From Clostridiales bacterium (lineage in GTDB: Bacteria; Bacillota; Clostridia; Saccharofermentanales; Saccharofermentanaceae), in contig JAFZVE010000028.1 of assembly GCA_017617995.1 (NCBI GenBank), positions 62,001 through 126,000 on the forward strand: 64,000 bases of DNA. Direction: 5' to 3'. The translations under genes were made by a program, and so were the position numbers. Positions 1 through 7,474 of the stretch are shown piece by piece (the first letter of the stretch is position 1; each line of letters begins with the position of its first letter). The notes beneath the pieces were generated by a model, which was not told where the DNA came from, made no database searches, and saw only the letters and a program-made list of their open reading frames with translations.

Positions 1-275
1 TGCTTCGCACCGAGTGTGGAGGCGAGTACGACCGTCGCGCCGAGAGAGATGCCGACAAAGAGGTTGATGAGCAGGTTGATCAGTGGCGCGCAGGAGCCGA
101 CGGCCGCCACCGCCGAATCGCCGACGAACTGGCCGACGACCACGATGTCCGCTGCATTAAAGAGCAGCTGCAGCACCTGGGTCAGCACGATCGGTACGCT
201 GTAGCAGATAAGCGGCCACAGAACGGGGCCGTTGATCATGTCGATATTCCTGTTTTTCTTAAGCTGATGTGCCAT
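1..275 (-). CDS. MATE-family efflux transporter, 5' portion (runs off the window)
   Basis: The visible N-terminal 91 residues contain the hallmarks of MATE multidrug/Na+ antiporters: a short KKNRNIDMINGP lead-in, then helix 1 with LLFNAADIVVVGQFVG and helix 2 with LINLFVGISLGATVV. These are integral membrane exporters of cationic compounds. The start at 275 is chosen because MAHQLKKNRNID matches the usual family N-terminus, but its upstream spacing is poor: the nearest GGAG lies about 20 nt away. That GGAG instead fits an 18-codon ORF starting at 290, whose stop overlaps an internal ATG of the transporter, so translational coupling is possible but unproven. The C-terminal four-fifths lies outside the window and the substrate cannot be named. 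Confidence 0.85.
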   Translation of the reverse strand, partial: MAHQLKKNRNIDMINGPVLWPLICYSVPIVLTQVLQLLFNAADIVVVGQFVGDSAVAAVGSCAPLINLLINLFVGISLGATVVLASTLGAK

Positions 276-330
276 AGCAGAGATTCTACCATGAAGATCT
301 CCGGTTATGGTGTCTTCGCCTGTTGTGCAT

Positions 331-365
331 AAGAGAGAAAAGCCGGAGGTGTTTGTTCCTCCGGC
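331..365 (-). terminator. Rho-independent terminator of the TerB-like gene
   Basis: On the minus strand an 8-bp perfect stem (GCCGGAGG/CCTCCGGC, arms at 342-349 and 358-365) with an 8-nt loop is followed by TTTTCTCTCTT. It lies 28 bases past the stop of the 393-1088 gene. Confidence 0.85.
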
Positions 366-392
366 CTAGCGAAAAGCGCTGTTAACTGAATC

Positions 393-1088
393 TTAGTGCA
401 TGATGATCTGCTTTGATCCACAATACGGGCAGTAGGTCTCGGTTCTCGCGTCGTTGATCTGTAGATCCGCGCCGCAGCCGGTGCACTTGAGGTTGATGAC
501 TCGGGCAGACCCTGCGAACTGTGCATTCATGTTGCCGCCCGGGAAGCCCTGCTTACCGTAGATGTAGTTCTGGAAGACCGTCATCGCCTTTCTTTCGTTC
601 TCGGTGACACCGTCGGTCAGCTCGGCGATGCGCTGCGCATCAGCCAGCAGAAGGCTCAGTGAATTGACGTCGAGGCGGTCGAGGTATTTCTCGACATTCA
701 TGAAGTTCATCGAACGGTCATTGACGATCGCCTGCAGCTCGGTTCTGAAGTTAGAAGAAGCATTCGGGTTATTCATCAGGCTCGAGCACATATAGTCGAG
801 ATCCATCTGCTCCTCAGGAGAGATATTGCCGTCGGCCTTTGCGATGTAGTAGCAGAGGGCGATGCGGGCCAGCGCGATGTTCGCGACGCTGCTCCCTTGA
901 GCGGTGGAATTTCCCTGCATCGGCATATAGTTGCCGGCAGGAGCAGCGGCGGTGCGCAGTGTGGCACCGTTTACGAGCTCGGAAACGAGGACGGCGCCTG
1001 CGCCGAAAGCGGCGGCACGGCCGAGACCTCCGAGCATATCTCCGGCGATGTTTCTTGTAAAGGAACGGGCTAACATTCTGCCAAGCAT
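393..1088 (-). CDS. TerB-like protein with C-terminal zinc ribbon
   Basis: 231 residues. Residues about 1-65 are Gly/Ala-rich and weakly hydrophobic. Residues about 70-180 look like a TerB/TerB-like helical domain, with the acidic KADGNISPEEQ segment that recalls its metal-binding helix-loop start. The C-terminus is a zinc ribbon with Cys202, Cys205, Cys220 and Cys223. TerB domains occur in tellurite-resistance and stress modules, but their biochemical role is unsettled, so no function is assigned. The start at 1088 has AAGGAG six bases upstream. The gene is monocistronic, ended by the hairpin at 331-365, and transcribed away from the membrane-protein triplet that begins at 1378. Confidence 0.7.
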   Translation of the reverse strand: MLGRMLARSFTRNIAGDMLGGLGRAAAFGAGAVLVSELVNGATLRTAAAPAGNYMPMQGNSTAQGSSVANIALARIALCYYIAKADGNISPEEQMDLDYMCSSLMNNPNASSNFRTELQAIVNDRSMNFMNVEKYLDRLDVNSLSLLLADAQRIAELTDGVTENERKAMTVFQNYIYGKQGFPGGNMNAQFAGSARVINLKCTGCGADLQINDARTETYCPYCGSKQIIMH

Positions 1089-1377
1089 AGTTGACTCCTT
1101 ACTTATTTGATTGACAAATCAGGCTTTCGCGTCATTAAATGCGTGTCGGATCTGTCTTTTTGATCGATGATCCAATCTTTGATGTGTTTTCTATATTATA
1201 AAACATCCGGAGGGCGGGAAGAAGTGATTTCTGTCATATTTATTCATCCATATTTCCGCACGGGTGCGAAATATCTGCTATCATATAGAAAAGTGCTCCT
1301 GCGAGGCATGGGGACACGGTGCGGGGGCAGTATTGCACAGCGTGGCAAAGCAGGATGAGAAAAAAGGAAAGTGTGTT

Positions 1378-2601
1378 ATGGGAAGTGTAGATTCTTCGAA
1401 GAAGGAAAAAATAAAGGGAAAGCTCCACCTGAGGGTATCGCTGTTTGTCGCACTGATGCTCCTTATGGTCTTGGTTCCGATGCTCATGATCGGAGCCCGA
1501 AAATCTAAAGATAAAATCATCGCCGGTATTGACGAGAAGCTTAATCTTCGAAAATCGAAGATCGTCACATACAGCCAATGGTCAAACGTGATGCAGACTC
1601 TCGCGCAAACCAAGAAGCTCCGGGGCGGGACTTCGGAAGACGAGGGAATCTTCGAGTATTTCTCCTATTCCGATCCTACCACTGATTACTATAGCGATGG
1701 CCTGAATAAGCCCACAGAACAGCCCCGATACTCTTTGCAGGAATACTATACGGAAGGACCAAACGGCGAACTTCTGATGGCCGGCGCGGCTATCATAGAT
1801 CCGGACGGAGACGGATATTTTCTTTTGGACGATGACCCCTTATTCGTATATGGCGGACTGGGTTATCATGATGACATTGTTGCCAGTGTATACTCAGATT
1901 TTGATGAACCCGTCGTGAGTCTGGGATTTGTCGGGATGAATTCCGCAAGTATGGAAAATGAGGACCTTCATGAAGTGGCGCGGGGCATCTCGAACCGTCT
2001 CTCCGAAGCAAGAAAGAATAATGTGATCGACGAACGCGCGACCGAGGTCGGATGGTACGGAGATTACCGGTACATCGATTTTGTACATGCGGTCTACTAT
2101 AGTGATCTGCCGGGTGCTTTTGTATATACCGACTTATTGTCCGACGGCGGCACTGTGGAAGTGACATCCGAAGACGAGGATTCTTCGGATGACTCGTTCA
2201 ATAAGATCTACCTGGATACGGATAATGAAAATGGTCTCGGAAGTTCGCTCATTATGCATGGGGAGACGGTGCTGTTTATCGATGCCGGCCCCGAGCTTGC
2301 CGCATGGAAAAAGCAGGTGCAACGTGCGATTGTTTACCTCGCGGCCGCTTATATCATTATCGTTGCGGGGACGGCATTCCTGGAAAATTATAAGCGCAAA
2401 ACACCCGAAATCACTAATGACACAGCTCCGGTCGGGTCACAGAACCAGATCCCGACACATATCGCGCGAAGTCTCCTGCAACGGATCAACGATGCGGAGC
2501 TGTCGATGGGCCCGAATGGGTATCTCGATCAGCTAAGAAATGAGATCGAGAGTCAACAGGCACCGGTTCCGTCAGATCGTTCACAGAATGACGAAAACTA
2601 G
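1378..2601 (+). CDS. Sensor-like membrane protein, paralogue 1 of 3
   Basis: 407 residues, family not recognised. A short basic N-terminus is followed by a membrane helix (about 20-40), a large acidic extracytoplasmic region with the motif GWYGDYRY, a second membrane helix (about 315-335) and a cytoplasmic tail of about 70 residues. The tail ends in a motif shared with the next two genes: an LL segment, then ELSMGPNGYLDQLRNEIE. The topology resembles the sensor half of a histidine kinase, but no HAMP, kinase or cyclase domain follows. The start at 1378 is preferred over an upstream in-frame codon because AAAAGGAAAG lies just before it and it opens directly into the basic/helix signal. First gene of a three-gene operon. 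Confidence 0.7.
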   Translation: MGSVDSSKKEKIKGKLHLRVSLFVALMLLMVLVPMLMIGARKSKDKIIAGIDEKLNLRKSKIVTYSQWSNVMQTLAQTKKLRGGTSEDEGIFEYFSYSDPTTDYYSDGLNKPTEQPRYSLQEYYTEGPNGELLMAGAAIIDPDGDGYFLLDDDPLFVYGGLGYHDDIVASVYSDFDEPVVSLGFVGMNSASMENEDLHEVARGISNRLSEARKNNVIDERATEVGWYGDYRYIDFVHAVYYSDLPGAFVYTDLLSDGGTVEVTSEDEDSSDDSFNKIYLDTDNENGLGSSLIMHGETVLFIDAGPELAAWKKQVQRAIVYLAAAYIIIVAGTAFLENYKRKTPEITNDTAPVGSQNQIPTHIARSLLQRINDAELSMGPNGYLDQLRNEIESQQAPVPSDRSQNDEN

Positions 2602-2626
2602 TACTTCCGGGACAGAGAAAAGATCC

Positions 2627-3757
2627 ATGAAAAGAAGGATACATAAGTCTTATTTCCGAATATTGGTCACAACATCGATCCTGATCCTGGGAATCGGTGT
2701 TTCATCTGTCATATCCGCCTCGGTAAATTCCAGAAAGGACATCGTTCAGGAAATCGATCGTAAGCTTGATGTACGGGCGAGGAAAATCCTGGAACTGACT
2801 CGATTCCGGAAGGATTATTACTCGGAGATCTACGCGTATGATTATGATCAATATGAGGAAGATATCGATATCGTCAACTACTTATCCAACAATGTATTAA
2901 CAGATGATGCAAACGATGAGCGCGAATCGGAATCACAGGACGCACCGGAATACCGGATCTTTATGGATTCGGATATAGCATTGGAGAATGCGGATGGAGA
3001 GATGATCCAGATCGATCTGCTGACGATCTCGGATGATGCCGGTGACCGCATTTACTTCTGGAACGGAAATCTTCTTGCGTCCGTCAGAGGGTATTTCTAT
3101 AAGCGATATGTCTTCAGAGAAGAGGGGGAGGAAGATGCTGAATACTTTTACCCCATGAATTCGTATAGTTTCGCGGATCAGGAGATGATAAATGCGGCGG
3201 AATCTTCGATTAAAGAGGGAGAGCCTTTCGGTTGGCACGGGAACTACCGGTACTGTATCTTTACTCTTTATGAAGGTTTTACAAGCGGGTATGAATCAAA
3301 GGTCCTCATGGATCTTCCTTACAGTTCGGAGGATGATATTTCGCTGGATCGTACGGACGGAAAGTATGATTATGAGACGTATTCGCAATACATCATTTTC
3401 GAGGATGTTTCTGCGGAACTTGCGAACTGGCGCACATGGAGACGTACCAATACCTTTGTGATGCTGGGCGGATGGGCTGTACTAACCTGTTTGATGGCAG
3501 TTGTGCTGCATCTTTTACTGAAACCGAAGAAAGACGTCAGCTGGATTGAGATCGGTGAAGACGGCCTGGCGGTCGAAGGAGAGAAGTTGCAGATGGTTTC
3601 TGAGGATTCGCGGGAAGAGGCACCTTCTATCGATCCGATCTCCGAGAAAATGGCCACAAAACTCCTGTCTTATATTTCCCAGAGTGAATCTTCCTTTGGC
3701 CCGAATGGATATCTTGAACAGTTAAAAGATGCAATCGAGAAGAGGAGGGAATCATGA
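2627..3757 (+). CDS. Sensor-like membrane protein, paralogue 2 of 3
   Basis: 376 residues, same architecture as its neighbours: N-terminal membrane helix (about 9-28), acidic extracytoplasmic domain with GWHGNYRY, membrane helix near residue 280, then a cytoplasmic tail ending in SESSFGPNGYLEQLKDAIE. The start at 2627 aligns MKRRIHKSYFRILV with MKKEVHPSYLNILI of the following gene; an upstream in-frame ATG at 2588 has no ribosome binding site. It begins 25 bases after paralogue 1 stops and its own stop overlaps the next start (ATGA). Sequence drift between the copies is large outside the tail motif and the YRY motif. Function unknown. Confidence 0.7.
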   Translation: MKRRIHKSYFRILVTTSILILGIGVSSVISASVNSRKDIVQEIDRKLDVRARKILELTRFRKDYYSEIYAYDYDQYEEDIDIVNYLSNNVLTDDANDERESESQDAPEYRIFMDSDIALENADGEMIQIDLLTISDDAGDRIYFWNGNLLASVRGYFYKRYVFREEGEEDAEYFYPMNSYSFADQEMINAAESSIKEGEPFGWHGNYRYCIFTLYEGFTSGYESKVLMDLPYSSEDDISLDRTDGKYDYETYSQYIIFEDVSAELANWRTWRRTNTFVMLGGWAVLTCLMAVVLHLLLKPKKDVSWIEIGEDGLAVEGEKLQMVSEDSREEAPSIDPISEKMATKLLSYISQSESSFGPNGYLEQLKDAIEKRRES

Positions 3758-4881
3758 AGAAAGAAGTACATCCCTCATACCTGAACATACTCATCTCCAC
3801 GGCGGTGGCTCTTCTTGTGACCGGAGTCTGTACTGTTGCTTCGACAACGTATGCCGGAAAGAAAAAGGTCGAGAATGATCTTGATGAGACGTTGGCTCTT
3901 CGTATCAGAAAAAGTATCGAGATCACAGAATATAATGACTTCTACAGCGTCTTTTCCGGGGACATTTATAGTGATGAGAATCTCGATTCTCTCTATTATG
4001 AGGAGCTGAATGTCCTGGGATTCCTTTCCGGTGAGCCCGGCGAGATCAGAACAGATCCGGAGTATGAGATCGGACTTTCGTACTTGTGGACATCGGAATC
4101 ATACGCTGACGATGAGGACTTGCCGCTCAGTATGACGATCATCACAGATGAGTACGGAGATCAGATCACTTTTATGAATTCGATGGCTTTCTTCACATTC
4201 AATGGCTACAGCTATAGTGCCATAGAATCTCTTGATGACAACGGTGAAATGACCTTCGAATATGGGGGATCATGCAATCTCGCAAGTCAGAGAAATCCGG
4301 AACTGGATCAAGACGCCGAGACGATTCTGCGCTCTGGTGGAAGGAAAGGCTGGTACGATGATTACCGGTACTTTGTCTTAACCTACAATATGGTGGAAAT
4401 AGAAGAGGATCAACCACTTCAATTGTTCATGGATCTGCCTTATGAGGACGATAAACACGACACAGATATTCCCGATGACGCGAGAGTGATCTCCTCTTAC
4501 AAGTATATCTACTTTATGGATGGTGCTGAGAAGCGTGACGCATGGCGTACGCAGACGGGCGAGAATATAAGTATGATGCTGTGCATCTGGCTCGTGCTTA
4601 CGAGTGTGACGGCCGTACTCATCCGGTTCTTCCTGAAGACGCGAAAAGGTGTACGGTGGGGCATGATCGATGCGAATGGCTGTCTCGTGGAAACAGGAGC
4701 ACAGAAACGACCGGATAAAGAGACTTCGGCCCGCGTTCCTTCCGGAGGGGAAATCTCCGAAGATCTGGCACGAGAGCTTCTGTCCTACATCGAACAGAGC
4801 GAATCATCTATGGGACCGAACGCCTTTCTGGATCAGATGCGCAGTCTGATCGAGGCTGAGTGCAAAAATGAACCGAAATGA
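3754..4881 (+). CDS. Sensor-like membrane protein, paralogue 3 of 3
   Basis: 375 residues. N-terminal membrane helix (about 9-28), acidic extracytoplasmic domain with GWYDDYRYFV, membrane helix (about 268-290), cytoplasmic tail ending in SESSMGPNAFLDQMRSLIE. It is translationally coupled to paralogue 2 through an ATGA overlap, so the three proteins are probably made together and may form a complex. The extracytoplasmic region holds many Asp and Glu residues, which could mean cation binding, but no known fold is evident by eye. It converges on the aldo/keto reductase gene with only 41 bases between the stops and no clear terminator there. Confidence 0.7.
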   Translation: MKKEVHPSYLNILISTAVALLVTGVCTVASTTYAGKKKVENDLDETLALRIRKSIEITEYNDFYSVFSGDIYSDENLDSLYYEELNVLGFLSGEPGEIRTDPEYEIGLSYLWTSESYADDEDLPLSMTIITDEYGDQITFMNSMAFFTFNGYSYSAIESLDDNGEMTFEYGGSCNLASQRNPELDQDAETILRSGGRKGWYDDYRYFVLTYNMVEIEEDQPLQLFMDLPYEDDKHDTDIPDDARVISSYKYIYFMDGAEKRDAWRTQTGENISMMLCIWLVLTSVTAVLIRFFLKTRKGVRWGMIDANGCLVETGAQKRPDKETSARVPSGGEISEDLARELLSYIEQSESSMGPNAFLDQMRSLIEAECKNEPK

Positions 4882-4922
4882 TCGCCTGCTTATTTACTCA
4901 AAACTAGGCATCGTTCATCGGA

Positions 4923-6110
4923 TCAGTGTTGTTTCTTCTTCTTTCCTACCATGAACCGGCGGGAGACGTTGGCCGCGATCCGGAAGTAGAATGGCTGCAG
5001 TGCGTGACTGGCTTCCTTGAGTTTCTCGCGGATCGGGATATTCTGTGGGCAATGCGATTCACATTTTCCGCAGCCGACACAGCGCGAGGCATCTGCAGGC
5101 TCGAACCGAAGTGCGATCGTCTGGTAGTACTCCATGCGTCCGGAGGTTTTTTTCTCCGAGTACATGTGGTTATAGCAGGAGAAAATACCGGGAATGTCGA
5201 CGCCTCGCGGGCAGGGGAGACAGTATCTGCATCCCGTACATCCGACCTTCGTGTTTTCATTGATGTAGTCGCGGATCTTGCCGATCATGTCCATCTCATC
5301 CGCGCCCCAGGTATTTTCTTTTACTTCGGAGGCGATCCGGGCATTCTCTTCGAGCATCTCCAGAGAATTCATTCCCGAGAGTACACATGTGATTTCCTTA
5401 TGATTCCACAGCCACCGGAAGGCCCACTCTGCCGGGCTCCATCCGTGCGGGTCGGCCGCGATCATTTTCTTGGCTTTTTCCGGAAGAAGGTCGACGAGCT
5501 TTCCGCCGCGAAGCGGTTCCATGATGAATACCGGTACGCCTTTCTCATATGCGGCACAGATGCCTTCGCGTCCGGCCTGGGCATGCTCGTCCATGTAATT
5601 ATATTGCACGAGGCTGAGTTCCCAATCGTAGGCCGAGAGGATCTTGAGGTACATCTCCGTATTCCCGTGGAAAGAGAAACCGACGTGCAGGACTTTGCTC
5701 TGTGCTTTTTTCTCGGAGATCCACTCACGGACACCGAGCGCTTCGAGCTTCTGCCACTGTGCGATATCCGTCATGTGATGAAAGAGATAATAGTCGAGAT
5801 GATCGGTCCGCAATCTCTTTAGTTCTTCTTCGAGGTACTTGTCGAGATCTTCGCGTTTCTTGACGAGATACTGTGGAAGCTTCGTCGTAAGCGTCACTTT
5901 GTCGCGAAGGTGGTTCTTCTCAAGGATCCGTCCGATGGCATCCTCGCTTCCCGGATAGATGTAGGCCGTATCGAGATAGTTGACACCGAGCTCGATGGCA
6001 CGAAGGAGCTGCGCTTCGGTCTTCTCCATGTCTATGCTTCGTCCTTTGGTGGCAAAACGCATACAGCCAAAACCGAGTATCGGCAGGTTATTTCGTCGTT
6101 GTACTGTCAT
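4923..6110 (-). CDS. Aldo/keto reductase fused to a 4Fe-4S ferredoxin domain
   Basis: 395 residues. An aldo/keto reductase barrel carries the catalytic tetrad at Asp47, Tyr52, Lys77 and His111. It is followed by a C-terminal ferredoxin-like domain with a CTGCRYCLPCP cluster and a CVGCGKCESHCPQ cluster near residue 350. This fusion is common in anaerobes and suggests electron exchange between NAD(P)H or ferredoxin and a carbonyl substrate, but the substrate is unknown. It starts 3 bases after the stop of the patatin gene, so the two form an operon. The protein should be cytoplasmic and its FeS clusters oxygen-labile. Confidence 0.88.
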   Translation of the reverse strand: MTVQRRNNLPILGFGCMRFATKGRSIDMEKTEAQLLRAIELGVNYLDTAYIYPGSEDAIGRILEKNHLRDKVTLTTKLPQYLVKKREDLDKYLEEELKRLRTDHLDYYLFHHMTDIAQWQKLEALGVREWISEKKAQSKVLHVGFSFHGNTEMYLKILSAYDWELSLVQYNYMDEHAQAGREGICAAYEKGVPVFIMEPLRGGKLVDLLPEKAKKMIAADPHGWSPAEWAFRWLWNHKEITCVLSGMNSLEMLEENARIASEVKENTWGADEMDMIGKIRDYINENTKVGCTGCRYCLPCPRGVDIPGIFSCYNHMYSEKKTSGRMEYYQTIALRFEPADASRCVGCGKCESHCPQNIPIREKLKEASHALQPFYFRIAANVSRRFMVGKKKKQH

Positions 6111-6113
6111 AGT

Positions 6114-6992
6114 CTACTCCCCCAGAAATTCTCGTATGTCCGTAAGGTGCTTCTCTGTCTCGCTTCGCCCGATCTGATAGACGCGCTCGAGTTCTTCCGG
6201 ATCTTTCTCTGTGCGTCCGATACCGAGATCCTGTGGTGGCCGGATCACGAATGATTCACCGCGTTCTTCGCGCTCACGGATCTCCTCCAGCTGCCTGTTA
6301 TACATCTCATGACGGTGCGCCATGGCATCCGCCACCTTTGGATATTTCCGAAGTCCCACATCCATGAGAAACTGTGCACGGCTTTTATTTTTGACGTATC
6401 CCTTCGGCTGGGTCAGCACGATGACATTTCGTCGGAACCCCAGACTCTCCATGTATTCGTAAGGAACGGCATCCGTGATCCCGCCGTCGAGAAGACGGTA
6501 TCCGTCGACCTCGACGACATTTGAAAGAAGCGGCATCGATGCCGAAGCCTGCATCCAGAGAAGATCCGTCTTTCCGCCGTCAGAACAGAGATGGTAGCGG
6601 GGCTTACCGGTATCTACATCGGTCGCACCGATGTAGAATTCCAGAGGATTCTCGGCGAACGTCTTTGTGTCCCAGACATCGAGCTCGAAGGGAAGGGTCT
6701 CGTAGCAGAATTTGGCACCGAAATAGTCGCCGGTCTTTAGAAGAGAACGAAAACTTGCATAGCGCGGATCTTTCCCGAAGGTCTTGTTGTAACGGATCGG
6801 ACGGCCGATCTGCCGGGATTTGAAGTTACAGCCAAAGGCGGCTCCGGCAGAGATCCCGGCCGCTCCGTCAAAATCGATGTGATTTTCCATGAGCACGTCG
6901 ATCACGCCGCAGGTAAACATCCCGCGCATCGCGCCACCCTCCATGATGAGGGCGGTGCGTGTGTATCCCGATTGTCCTTCTTTCTTCGCCAT
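6114..6992 (-). CDS. Patatin-like phospholipase
   Basis: 292 residues of the bacterial patatin/YjjU-type family. It shows the oxyanion-hole GGAMRG (19-24), the nucleophile elbow GISAG with Ser48, and the catalytic DGG with Asp169, completing a Ser-Asp dyad. The predicted role is lipid acyl hydrolysis, likely in the cytoplasm since no signal peptide is present. The start at 6992 is chosen over an upstream in-frame ATG at 7040 because AGGAGAG sits a few bases before it. It is the first gene of a two-gene operon with the aldo/keto reductase. The pairing does not reveal a pathway. Confidence 0.85.
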   Translation of the reverse strand: MAKKEGQSGYTRTALIMEGGAMRGMFTCGVIDVLMENHIDFDGAAGISAGAAFGCNFKSRQIGRPIRYNKTFGKDPRYASFRSLLKTGDYFGAKFCYETLPFELDVWDTKTFAENPLEFYIGATDVDTGKPRYHLCSDGGKTDLLWMQASASMPLLSNVVEVDGYRLLDGGITDAVPYEYMESLGFRRNVIVLTQPKGYVKNKSRAQFLMDVGLRKYPKVADAMAHRHEMYNRQLEEIREREERGESFVIRPPQDLGIGRTEKDPEELERVYQIGRSETEKHLTDIREFLGE

Positions 6993-7107
6993 CTTCGCTC
7001 TCCTTATATACTCTGTGCTAATTATATTATAATTGTTCACAAAGCGCGATAAGCGCTATGGACGTGAACATGGCGGAGGAATGTATGAGGCGGAAAAAGA
7101 ATGATTC

Positions 7108-7471
7108 GAATACGGGCGGAACATCCTTAACGATTTTGCGCAGCTCGGTATGCCATTTGATCACGTCGAGAAGGACAGCATCCTTCTGCCGAAGAAGTGG
7201 AACATCGATGGAATCAAGAAGTTCATGTTCATCTTCGGGCTTCTAAGCACCGTGCTCGACGTGCTGTGCCTCCGTCCAGCTCTCGATATCAACTCTTGCC
7301 GTCGTACTGGTCACTTTGCTGATAGGATTTACGAAAATAGCCGGAATCTTCGACCTTCCGGTCATGATTCCGGCTTTCGGGGCATGGCTTGTTGTCCTGA
7401 TGGCGGCGTACACGGTCCTCGCACAGATCCTCAAGGCCGTCTACATCCGCATCAACAAGGAATGGGTGTAG
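7108..7471 (+). pseudogene. Remnant of an MgtA/MgtB-type Mg2+-transporting P-type ATPase
   Basis: Two C-terminal pieces of an MgtA-like ATPase lie in different frames. From 7108, frame 1 encodes EYGRNILNDFAQLGMPFD, then LPKKWNIDGIKKFMFIFG and STVLDVLC, the region preceding the last membrane helices. From about 7273, frame 2 encodes LSISTLAVVLVTLLIGFTK and ends AYTVLAQILKAVYIRINKEWV, the usual C-terminus, with a stop at 7469-7471. About 50 residues between the pieces and everything upstream, including the DKTGT phosphorylation site, are gone. This is an internally deleted, frame-broken relic that converges on the lipoprotein gene 3 bases away. The family call rests on remembered MgtA sequence. 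Confidence 0.75.
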
Positions 7472-7474
7472 GAA

